Assembly: GCA_025449645.1 (NCBI GenBank)
Contig: JANWIY010000001.1
Span: forward strand, 1 to 42,224
DNA length: 42,224 nucleotides
Reading direction: 5' to 3'
Source of the DNA: Chitinophagaceae bacterium
GTDB taxonomy: Bacteria; Bacteroidota; Bacteroidia; Chitinophagales; Chitinophagaceae
Under the pieces are notes generated by a model that had not been told where the DNA came from, made no database searches, and saw only the letters and a program-made list of their open reading frames with translations. Shown here piece by piece: positions 8,477-14,852 of the stretch (positions within the stretch are counted from its first letter, which is position 1; each line of letters begins with the position of its first letter). A program made the position numbers and the translations under genes.

Positions 8477-10018
8477 ATGGCGTTAATTGACGTACAATTA
8501 CCCAATTCATTGGCCAGGGCGTTGCGTTTGCCGAAGAAATCAGTCCGGCGTCAGCAATTGAAGGTTCTAAAAAAATTATTGAAAAAAGCGCGGTTTACTG
8601 AATTCGGACAGCAATTTCAATTCGACAGGATATTACTGGATAAGAATACAGTAGTAAGCTTTCAGAAGCACGTACCCGTTTATGATTACAGCAAGATCTA
8701 TAAAGAATGGTGGTACAAAACGCTGGAAGGGAAGCCTGATATCTGCTGGCCGGGCAAAATTAAATATTACGCTCTTAGCTCTGGCACTTCTGAAGCCGGA
8801 AGCAAATATATTCCGGTTACCAATGATCTGCTGCGCGGCAATCGGGTAGTGATGGTCCGGCAGCTGCTGAGTCTCCGTTACTATCAGGATATTCCAATGA
8901 AAAGCATCGGCAAAGGTTGGCTGATGATCGGTGGCAGCACGGCGTTGCAGAAAGGTCCGGGATATTATGAAGGTGATCTGAGCGGCATTTCCGCGAAGAA
9001 AGTCCCATTCTGGTTCTCGCCATTTTATAAACCCGGTAAACGCATTGCGAGAACAAAGGACTGGACCCGGAAACTGGAAGAGATCGTAGCGCAGGCCCCT
9101 AATTGGGATATCGGTTTTATCGTCGGTGTCCCTGCCTGGATCCAGATGTGCATGGAGAAGATCATTGAAAAGTATCAGCTGAAAAATATTCATGAGATCT
9201 GGCCAAACCTGGGTTTCTTCGTGCACGGTGGCGTTTCTTTTGAGCCCTATAAAAAAGGATTCGAAAAACTGCTGGGCAAGCAGATTACATATATTGAAAC
9301 CTATCTGGCTTCGGAAGGATTTATTGCTTATCAGGATCGTCAGGATGAACGGGGTATGCGCCTGGTGACCAACCAGCATTTGTTTTTTGAGTTTGTTCCA
9401 TTCGACACTAATAATTTTGACCAGGATGGAAACTTAGTAGATGAACCAGTCGCATTGCAGATAAATGAAGTGGAGGAAGGAAAGGATTATGCTCTCCTGA
9501 TCAGCACCTGTGCCGGCGCATGGCGATACCTCATCGGGGATACGATCAGGTTTACGAGCAAGGAAAAAAGCGAGATCATAATTACTGGCCGGACCAAACA
9601 TTACCTGAGCCTGGTGGGAGAGCATCTGAGTGTGGACAATATGAACCAGGCCATACAGCTGGTCAGCGAGGAACTGAATATTTCCATACCGGAGTTTACC
9701 GTCGCGGGTGTGCCACATGGTCTTTTTTTCGCACATCAATGGTATATTGCCAGCGAAACAGAGCTGGATCCTGAGAGCATCCGCAATAAGATTGATGAAA
9801 ACCTGAAACGACTCAACGATGATTATGCGGTAGAGAGAAAAAGCGCCTTAAAAGATATAGGAGTGAAAGTGCTGAATCCGGAAATCTTCATGGAATTTAT
9901 GCGGGCATCCGGCAAAGAGGGTGGTCAGCACAAATTTCCACGCGTGTTAAAAGGGAAAATGTTAAAGGACTGGTTGAATTTCCTTGATAATACAACAGAG
10001 AAAGTGCAGTATCCGTAA
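8477..10018 (+). CDS. GH3 auxin-responsive family acyl-acid amido synthetase
   Basis: This 513-residue protein belongs to the GH3 family, best known from plants, where enzymes such as JAR1 adenylate a carboxylic acid and join it to an amino acid. The ATP-binding loop YALSSGTSEAGSKYIP (98-113) is present, as are HGGVSFEPY, TYLASEGFIAYQ in the acyl site, WRYLIGDTIRFTSKEKSEIIITGRTKHYLSLVGEHLS (the hinge with the second ATP motif), and GQHKFPRVLKG near the C-terminus. Its length fits the bacterial members. The substrates of bacterial GH3 proteins are largely unknown. It is the first gene of an operon with a LysE-type exporter 12 bp downstream, which suggests the product or its amino acid might be exported (inference). 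Confidence 0.9.
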   Translation: MALIDVQLPNSLARALRLPKKSVRRQQLKVLKKLLKKARFTEFGQQFQFDRILLDKNTVVSFQKHVPVYDYSKIYKEWWYKTLEGKPDICWPGKIKYYALSSGTSEAGSKYIPVTNDLLRGNRVVMVRQLLSLRYYQDIPMKSIGKGWLMIGGSTALQKGPGYYEGDLSGISAKKVPFWFSPFYKPGKRIARTKDWTRKLEEIVAQAPNWDIGFIVGVPAWIQMCMEKIIEKYQLKNIHEIWPNLGFFVHGGVSFEPYKKGFEKLLGKQITYIETYLASEGFIAYQDRQDERGMRLVTNQHLFFEFVPFDTNNFDQDGNLVDEPVALQINEVEEGKDYALLISTCAGAWRYLIGDTIRFTSKEKSEIIITGRTKHYLSLVGEHLSVDNMNQAIQLVSEELNISIPEFTVAGVPHGLFFAHQWYIASETELDPESIRNKIDENLKRLNDDYAVERKSALKDIGVKVLNPEIFMEFMRASGKEGGQHKFPRVLKGKMLKDWLNFLDNTTEKVQYP

Positions 10019-10030
10019 AAAGAACAGCCC

Positions 10031-10675
10031 ATGATCGAAGCCATATGGAAAGGATTAGCGCTGGGTATTGTGCTTGCATTATCTGTTGGTCCGATTATTT
10101 TTACGATTATTAAACAAAGCCTTACCGCCGGTCATAAAGGTGGTTTCAGTTTTGTCACCGGCGTGTGGCTAAGCGATCTTATCCTTGTAATTCTTAGCAA
10201 CGTCTTTACGGAATGGGTTACGCGCCTGCTTGAATATAAGAAACTCATCGGCTATGGGGGAAGCAGCTTTCTGATCGCCCTGGGCGTTTATTTTTTCTTC
10301 TTTAAAAAAGTTCATCTGAAGTCCACTACCGGATCCGTGCACCTGGAGGATTTCACTGCGCGTGAAATGATAAGAACTTTCGCGTCCGGATTCATCATTA
10401 ATACCCTGAATCCGGGCGTACTGGCTTTCTGGCTGGGCAATGCCACGGTCCTGGCCCTCACCCATACATTAAAGCAGAGAATAATCATTTTTTCAACCTG
10501 CCTGATCATAAATATGGGCGCGGATGTAGGCAAGGTGATGATGGCTGGTAAATTGAGAAAACGACTGACGGTACATAATCTTAACATCATTAACAAAATT
10601 TCCGGCGGCATATTGATAGCTTTCGGAATAGCTTTGCTGTATGGGGTAATTTTCCTTGAAAATAAGATCAGGTAA
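10031..10675 (+). CDS. LysE family translocator
   Basis: This 214-residue inner-membrane protein has about six hydrophobic segments. The first, GLALGIVLALSVGPIIFTIIKQSL, carries the conserved G-x-x-x-GP pattern of LysE/RhtB exporters. The cytoplasmic loop FFKKVHLKSTTG and the later FASGFIINTLNPGVLAFWLG segment (the family's second conserved N-P motif) agree. Family members export amino acids and derivatives by proton exchange. It starts 12 bp after the GH3 stop, and its stop overlaps the next ATG by one base (TAATG), so translation is probably coupled. Confidence 0.88.
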   Translation: MIEAIWKGLALGIVLALSVGPIIFTIIKQSLTAGHKGGFSFVTGVWLSDLILVILSNVFTEWVTRLLEYKKLIGYGGSSFLIALGVYFFFFKKVHLKSTTGSVHLEDFTAREMIRTFASGFIINTLNPGVLAFWLGNATVLALTHTLKQRIIIFSTCLIINMGADVGKVMMAGKLRKRLTVHNLNIINKISGGILIAFGIALLYGVIFLENKIR

Positions 10676-11250
10676 TGAAATTGAACGGCCGGCCCTTCTT
10701 ATATGTTCCTTTGGGAAAAATTCTCCTCCTGCTTTCCTGCTTCGCACCCCTGCTCAGCTTTTGCCAGACGGATGTTCTGATTCTTCAAAAGGAGGGACGG
10801 AATATTAAAACCTACGCTCCCGGTCAGCACATTATTTTCGAAACCATTTATGAACAATGGTTCGACGGCACATTAACTGACTTAAGAAACGACAGCGTTT
10901 TTATTAATGGAATTCCTTTTCATTATAATGAAATCAAGACCATGCGGGTGGAGAGGGAAAAACTGAATTATATTCAGGACGGTACTTTCCTGATCATTGC
11001 AGGAGTCGGTGTACTTGTTTTGAATACGGTAAACGGTTTGTACCGGAAAGACAAGCCTGCAGAATGGTTTTCCACTACGGGATGGATTACCGCAGGCGCA
11101 TTGATCCTTGGTGGTATTTTGTTGAGAAGGGCAAGGACCCGTACTTTTCCGCTCGGAAAGAAATATGGTTTACACTATCTTGAAATTCATTCATACAAAC
11201 CGAACCCTGTTGCCCATCCCCCCGGGGATTCAACTCAACCAAAAGAATAG
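10675..11250 (+). CDS. membrane protein of unknown function
   Basis: I do not recognise this 191-residue protein. It opens with an apparent signal sequence (about residues 12-31, ending LSFCQ). A beta-rich soluble stretch of about 70 residues follows (including TYAPGQHIIFE, WFDGTLTDLRNDSVFING and EIKTMRVER). Two transmembrane helices lie at about 103-121 and 132-149, and a short basic, proline-rich tail completes it. The order suggests a periplasmic sensor-like domain held at the inner membrane. It is translationally coupled to the LysE gene and abuts mtgA with no gap (stop TAG directly followed by ATG), so it probably belongs to the envelope part of this operon. Confidence 0.75.
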   Translation: MKLNGRPFLYVPLGKILLLLSCFAPLLSFCQTDVLILQKEGRNIKTYAPGQHIIFETIYEQWFDGTLTDLRNDSVFINGIPFHYNEIKTMRVEREKLNYIQDGTFLIIAGVGVLVLNTVNGLYRKDKPAEWFSTTGWITAGALILGGILLRRARTRTFPLGKKYGLHYLEIHSYKPNPVAHPPGDSTQPKE

Positions 11251-11952
11251 ATGGCCATTAAAACCAAGGGATTGGTACCCCGCATCTGGAAATGGGTTAA
11301 ACGGATCCTGATCTTCCTGTTTTTCCTGCATTTTTTTTACCTGCTGATATTAAAGTGGATTAACCCGCCCGTCACGCTTACTCAGCTGAGCAGCCTTTTT
11401 CATGGATACGGATTGAAAAGAGATTATGTTTCCATGAATAATATTTCCCCATATGCCAAGCTCAGCGTGATTGCTTCAGAAGACCAGTTGTTTGCCGACC
11501 ATGACGGATTCGATTTTAAGTCGATTGAAAAAGCCATGAAGCATAATCAGAAAAGCAAGTCGTTGCATGGTGCCAGTACAATAAGCCAGCAGGTTGCCAA
11601 AAATATTTTTCTGTGGCAGGGCAGGAGCTGGATCAGGAAGGCACTGGAAGTTTATTTTACATTCATGATTGAGGAGCTGTGGGGGAAAAAGCGCATTCTG
11701 GAAATGTATCTCAATGTGAGTGAAATGGGGAAAGGCGTTTTTGGAATTGAGGCCGCGGCAAAATTTTATTTTAACAAACACGCAAGGTCCCTTTCACGAA
11801 GCGAATCGGCAATGATCGCTGCCTGTCTCCCAAATCCTAAAGTATTTACTGTGCGGCCAATGTCCAGGCGCGTTGCCGCACGTTATCCTTGGATCATGGT
11901 GCAGACGAATCACCTCCAGGATGATCCGGATATCATTAAATTATTGCAATAG
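11251..11952 (+). CDS. mtgA: monofunctional peptidoglycan glycosyltransferase MtgA (GT51)
   Basis: This 233-residue enzyme polymerises lipid II into glycan strands without a transpeptidase domain. One N-terminal transmembrane helix (about 18-34) anchors it in the inner membrane facing the periplasm. The GT51 motifs are intact: VIASEDQLFADHDGFD with the catalytic Glu77, GASTISQQVAKNIFLW, RKALEVYFTFMIEELWGKKRILEMYLN with the second catalytic Glu, GVFGIEAAAKFYFNK, and SESAMIAACLPNP. The ATG directly follows the preceding stop. Its last 12 bases overlap the end of the convergent NadR-type gene, so no independent terminator fits between them. Confidence 0.95.
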   Translation: MAIKTKGLVPRIWKWVKRILIFLFFLHFFYLLILKWINPPVTLTQLSSLFHGYGLKRDYVSMNNISPYAKLSVIASEDQLFADHDGFDFKSIEKAMKHNQKSKSLHGASTISQQVAKNIFLWQGRSWIRKALEVYFTFMIEELWGKKRILEMYLNVSEMGKGVFGIEAAAKFYFNKHARSLSRSESAMIAACLPNPKVFTVRPMSRRVAARYPWIMVQTNHLQDDPDIIKLLQ

Positions 11953-12474
11953 CAATTGGTCAACCACTTTAATGGCCCGGGCGAGTCTTTCATCATTGAG
12001 TCCGCTGATTTCAACCCAGTCTGTATCCTGATTTATCATAAGGTCTTTATAGATCCTGAAAAGTATCTGCCGGTTTACCAGGTCCGGATATTCTCTTAAC
12101 GCATCTTTCACCCAGGGCAGGTCTGTATTGCAAAGCAGGTAAAGATCGTAGCTCTTTTCAACGATCTGATCCAGGATAAAGGAATGGCATTTGCCGAAAA
12201 CAAATTCACACCAGACTTTCATTACATACATATCTGTATCTATGAATAAGACCCTGCCGGTTTCTTTTTTTAATGCCTCATCTTCGGCCTGCAATTGTCC
12301 TCGTGCAATCGCGATCAGGTCATCGTATTGGTAAGACCTCCCCAGGTTCAATAAATATTCCCTGGCAAATTCCGGAACCCAGCAGGTCTTGTAGTGATCG
12401 GCGAGCTGGCTGCAAAGCGTGCTCTTGCCCGTGGATTCAGGCCCGAGCACGACCACTTTTTTAGGCCGCGGCAT
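11941..12474 (-). CDS. nadR: NadR-type ribosylnicotinamide kinase
   Basis: This 177-residue P-loop kinase matches the C-terminal domain of NadR, which phosphorylates nicotinamide riboside to NMN. Walker A is VLGPESTGKST (9-19). WVPEFAREYL and the IDTDMYVMKVWCEFVFGK stretch (lid and Walker B region) are typical. The adenylyltransferase and HTH domains of enteric NadR are absent, so it would need a separate NMN adenylyltransferase. The ATG at 12474 lies 14 bases inside the end of pnuC, a coupled transporter-kinase pair: PnuC facilitates riboside entry and the kinase traps it. An in-frame ORF extends 14 codons further upstream, but the ATG at 12474 is directly before the conserved domain. Confidence 0.88.
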   Translation of the reverse strand: MPRPKKVVVLGPESTGKSTLCSQLADHYKTCWVPEFAREYLLNLGRSYQYDDLIAIARGQLQAEDEALKKETGRVLFIDTDMYVMKVWCEFVFGKCHSFILDQIVEKSYDLYLLCNTDLPWVKDALREYPDLVNRQILFRIYKDLMINQDTDWVEISGLNDERLARAIKVVDQLLLQ

Positions 12475-13069
12475 GCAGGATTTTTTTTCTCCAGGTAATA
12501 TAGCCCATAATGGCAAGAATCAGGAAAACGAGGTATTGAAAGCTAAGAAATACGAGGTGTTTGTAAAAATTAAGTGGTACAGAAGCCAGGTCGGTAATGA
12601 TCCACCAGGTCCAGTTATCCAGTTTCTTTTTATTCATCAGCCACATGCCTGTGAATGCGGCGGCTGAAGTAAAGCTATCTGCAATGGGCACGGTACTGTC
12701 AGTAAAATGTTTGAGTAAAAGGAAAAGGACCACCCAGCAAATGAAAAAGAAGACCAGGCTGTTTATCCAGTCTTTTGTTGAGGAGGCGGTAATCTTCAGC
12801 ACCTTCTTCCCCTGTTTTTTCTGAGCCCACATGATCCAGCCAATGATGCTCATTACCGTATAATAAAAATTTACAGAGGCATCTGCGTACAGGCCGGTAA
12901 TAATATAGAGATAGATGGAGATTCCCGTATTCACCATTCCGACAGGGTAAACCAGTATATGTTCCATCCGGGAAAATATCACACTGGCAATACCGAAGAT
13001 CACTGCAATGTATTCGAGCCGGGAGGTCCTTTGAATGTCTTCGATGAGCTGCTGGGCAATTTGATGCAA
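12461..13069 (-). CDS. pnuC: nicotinamide riboside transporter PnuC
   Basis: This 202-residue inner-membrane protein has about seven helices. RLEYIAVIFGIASVIFSR opens the first, and YPVGMVNTGISIYLYI, YYTVMSIIGWIMWAQ and NWTWWIITDLASVPLNFYK carry the W/N-rich substrate site of PnuC transporters. PnuC facilitates diffusion of nicotinamide riboside, or thiamine in the PnuT branch. No in-frame ATG exists between the upstream stop and the first helix, so a TTG at 13069 is the likely start. It overlaps the kinase gene, which supports NAD salvage over thiamine uptake. No TPP riboswitch is seen in the 80 bp upstream. Confidence 0.88.
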   Translation of the reverse strand: MHQIAQQLIEDIQRTSRLEYIAVIFGIASVIFSRMEHILVYPVGMVNTGISIYLYIITGLYADASVNFYYTVMSIIGWIMWAQKKQGKKVLKITASSTKDWINSLVFFFICWVVLFLLLKHFTDSTVPIADSFTSAAAFTGMWLMNKKKLDNWTWWIITDLASVPLNFYKHLVFLSFQYLVFLILAIMGYITWRKKILHAAA

Positions 13070-13104
13070 TGCCGGGAAATTATGGGTTGAAGAAGCCGGA
13101 AAGT

Positions 13105-13130
13105 TAAAAAAAATCCCGCCGGAGGCGGGA
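13105..13130 (-). terminator. intrinsic terminator after the Nfu gene
   Basis: On the minus strand a perfect 7-bp GC stem (TCCCGCC, loop TCC, GGCGGGA, 13114-13130) is followed by a run of about eight T residues (13105-13113). It lies just after the Nfu stop codon and 36 bp before pnuC, so the two genes are probably transcribed separately. Confidence 0.85.
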
Positions 13131-13151
13131 ATAAAAAAGTTTCAGGATATC

Positions 13152-13745
13152 TTAATCTGCCTCGGCAACCACTTCCCGTACTTCGGGGATCATGCGTTTC
13201 ATCATGCCTTCAATGCCGGCTTTCAGTGTGATCATGGAAGAAGGACAACCGGAGCAGGAACCATGCAACATCAGGTTGACCGTGCCTTCGTTATAACTCT
13301 TGAACTGAATGGCCCCGCCGTCCATTTCCACAGCGGGCTTTACATAATTTTCCAATAATTCCTTGATCCGCTTTACCACATCGTCGTCGTCGGCACCTAT
13401 GGCATTGCCATCTGTATGTGCCACCGTAATTTCTTCCTCGTTAATGACGGGTTTCGCATCTTCCAGGTAATCTTTCAGAAACAGCCGGATGGAGGGGATC
13501 ACATCGGCCCAGTCCGTATCCGTAATCTTGGTGAGCGTCACAAAATTGCTGGCTATAAAAATGCTTTTAATAAAGGGAAATCCGAACAATTCCGTGGCCA
13601 GCGGAGATGGTTTGGCTGACTCAACATCCGGGAAATCAATGCTTTTACCCGGATAAAGCAGTTTGTTGGCGACAAACTTCATGGTTTCGGGATTCGGGGT
13701 CATCTCTGTATAGATACTGATGACCGGGTTGCCTGTTTTAATCAT
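13152..13745 (-). CDS. Nfu-type iron-sulfur cluster scaffold protein
   Basis: This 197-residue protein has two parts. The N-terminal Nfu domain (about 10-95) starts YTEMTPNPETMKFVANK and includes ATELFGFPFIKSIFIASNFVTLTK. The C-terminal NifU-like domain (about 120-195) has EMDGGAIQFKSY and GSCSGCPSS with Cys164 and Cys167, which bind a [4Fe-4S] cluster between two subunits for delivery to target proteins. The acidic linker contains a DDDD run. The ATG at 13745 follows an exact -7 box by 18 bp, and a strong terminator closes the unit, so it is probably monocistronic. Confidence 0.93.
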   Translation of the reverse strand: MIKTGNPVISIYTEMTPNPETMKFVANKLLYPGKSIDFPDVESAKPSPLATELFGFPFIKSIFIASNFVTLTKITDTDWADVIPSIRLFLKDYLEDAKPVINEEEITVAHTDGNAIGADDDDVVKRIKELLENYVKPAVEMDGGAIQFKSYNEGTVNLMLHGSCSGCPSSMITLKAGIEGMMKRMIPEVREVVAEAD

Positions 13746-13763
13746 ATCTCACAGTTTAGTCTG

Positions 13764-13771
13764 CAAAAATA
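13764..13771 (-). promoter_or_regulatory. -7 box of Nfu gene promoter
   Basis: TATTTTTG on the minus strand matches TAnnTTTG exactly and lies 18 bp upstream of the Nfu ATG. No -33 TTTG is visible at the expected distance. Confidence 0.5.
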
Positions 13772-13827
13772 ACGATTTCATTGGAGAATGGTTTTTGAAT
13801 TCGGGAAGAAATGGGGATGGAGGAAGG

Positions 13828-13935
13828 TTGACGGTTGACGGACTTTTAATTCGACGACGCAATTAATGTGCGGGTTTCCCCTTAGGTAGTTTGATTTTAG
13901 AGGCGAGCTCTCAGTTGAAGTCCGTCAACCGTCAA
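13828..13935. repeat. heptad-built inverted repeat, copy 1
   Basis: The left arm TTGACGGTTGACGGACTT (13828-13845) and right arm AAGTCCGTCAACCGTCAA (13918-13935) are perfect reverse complements over 18 bp, with 72 bp between them. The arm is two 7-bp units (GTTGACG) followed by GACTT. It lies between the Nfu gene and the divergent SCO gene. A second element of the same design is at 31862-31947. Confidence 0.8.
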
Positions 13936-13955
13936 GCGCCAACTTTGAATTGCAT

Positions 13956-13963
13956 TACTTTTG
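13956..13963 (+). promoter_or_regulatory. -7 box of SCO gene promoter, close to the start codon
   Basis: TACTTTTG matches TAnnTTTG and ends only six bases before the ATG at 13970. A transcript starting the usual 5-7 bases downstream would have little or no leader. Confidence 0.4.
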
Positions 13964-13969
13964 CATACA

Positions 13970-14623
13970 ATGAGCAAAAAAGCCTGGATTCTTACCACAT
14001 TCTTCGCCATCCTCATCCTGGGCTTCTATCTGGCAATTACATGGATTATTCCCGGGTTTGGAAAAGTAAGTTACCCTGTGCTTAGTAATGTGAAGCCTTT
14101 TTCTTTTGTTGACCAGGATGGCCGCACCATCACAAATAAAGATGTTGCGGGTAAAGTGTATGTGGCGGAATATTTTTTCACCACCTGCAAGGGCATTTGC
14201 CCCAAGATGAATACCAATCTCAAATCTGTTTACGAAAAATATAAAAACGAGCCGGATTTCTTAATTCTTTCTCACAGCGTGGATCCTATTACAGACAGCG
14301 TGAACCGTTTAAAAGTATATGCAGATTCACTGGGTGTAGATTCGCGTCACTGGATTTTTCTTACAGGGGATAAGGATTCCCTCTACCAGGCAGCCAGGGT
14401 AAGTTATTTGCTCGATGATCCCAAAAACAACCTCTCACCCATCGATCAGCAATTCATACATACCCAGTTCTTCGCGCTGGTGGATAAGAGGGGAGAAGTG
14501 CGCAAGATTGTGGATGGCTTGGAAAAGGATGAGCTGAAGCAATTGGATAAGGCCATTGAAGAACTACTGAAAGAAGATCCGAACAACCACCTCACGAGGT
14601 CTCCATACATCAGGCCGGGGTGA
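13970..14623 (+). CDS. SCO1/SenC family copper-binding thioredoxin-fold protein
   Basis: This 217-residue protein has one N-terminal membrane helix (about 6-28) and a periplasmic thioredoxin fold. FFTTCKGICPKM supplies Cys73 and Cys77, and FIHTQFF supplies His164, the complete Cys-Cys-His copper site of SCO proteins. SCO proteins deliver copper to, or reduce, the CuA site of cytochrome c oxidase. HSVDPITDSVNRLKVYAD and FLTGDKDSLYQAA are family hallmarks. The ATG at 13970 is preferred over an in-frame TTG three codons upstream. No oxidase genes are nearby. Confidence 0.9.
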   Translation: MSKKAWILTTFFAILILGFYLAITWIIPGFGKVSYPVLSNVKPFSFVDQDGRTITNKDVAGKVYVAEYFFTTCKGICPKMNTNLKSVYEKYKNEPDFLILSHSVDPITDSVNRLKVYADSLGVDSRHWIFLTGDKDSLYQAARVSYLLDDPKNNLSPIDQQFIHTQFFALVDKRGEVRKIVDGLEKDELKQLDKAIEELLKEDPNNHLTRSPYIRPG

Positions 14624-14677
14624 AGGGAGAATAGAGAGTTCCTGGTCAGGTCTTCTCAAGTGGGCCGGAATGACATC

Positions 14678-14713
14678 AAAAAGAAAGCCCCGATGTAGAA
14701 ACACCGGGACTTT
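14678..14713 (-). terminator. strong intrinsic terminator, also usable on the plus strand
   Basis: On the minus strand a 13-bp stem with two G-U pairs (AAAGTCCCGGTGT, loop TTCT, ACATCGGGGCTTT) is followed by CTTTTT. On the plus strand the same hairpin ends in only four Ts, so it could serve the SCO gene less efficiently. It is the 3' end of the candidate small RNA. Confidence 0.8.
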
Positions 14714-14773
14714 TGGTTAAGGCTCTGATTAGTAGCTATATTAAAACCGGTAATACGGTTTGTTCTTATTGAT
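14678..14773 (-). ncRNA. candidate small RNA of about 95 nt
   Basis: An exact -7 box at 14779-14786 and a strong terminator at 14678-14713 frame a short transcript with no coding capacity beyond a three-codon ORF. Inside it is a hairpin AAACCG, loop TATTAC, CGGTTT (about 14741-14758), then an A/T-rich single-stranded stretch with AGCTACTAATCAGAGCC. The start would be about 14773. It lies 67 bp past the M3 peptidase stop codon on the same strand, so it could instead be processed from a longer transcript. I do not recognise an RNA family. Confidence 0.45.
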
Positions 14774-14778
14774 TCATG

Positions 14779-14786
14779 CAAATATA
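14779..14786 (-). promoter_or_regulatory. -7 box of candidate small RNA promoter
   Basis: TATATTTG on the minus strand is an exact TAnnTTTG match placed between the M3 peptidase gene and a strong terminator, with no gene start downstream. Confidence 0.4.
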
Positions 14787-14796
14787 AATGCCCGGG

Positions 14797-14806
14797 GTGA
14801 ATTCAC
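14797..14806. promoter_or_regulatory. perfect 10-bp palindrome upstream of the small RNA
   Basis: GTGAATTCAC is its own reverse complement and lies just upstream of the -7 box at 14779-14786, where a regulator could act. No binding protein can be assigned. Confidence 0.25.
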
Positions 14807-14852
14807 ACAGGATTGTGGCATACCATTTTCCAAGTATGGCGGTCTTTAACAA

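Noticed and set aside
13070-13150. TPP riboswitch in front of pnuC, as in Bacteroidota pnuT operons
   Set aside because: Only about 80 bp separate the genes, and these hold the Nfu terminator; no CTGAGA-type thi-box sequence is visible.
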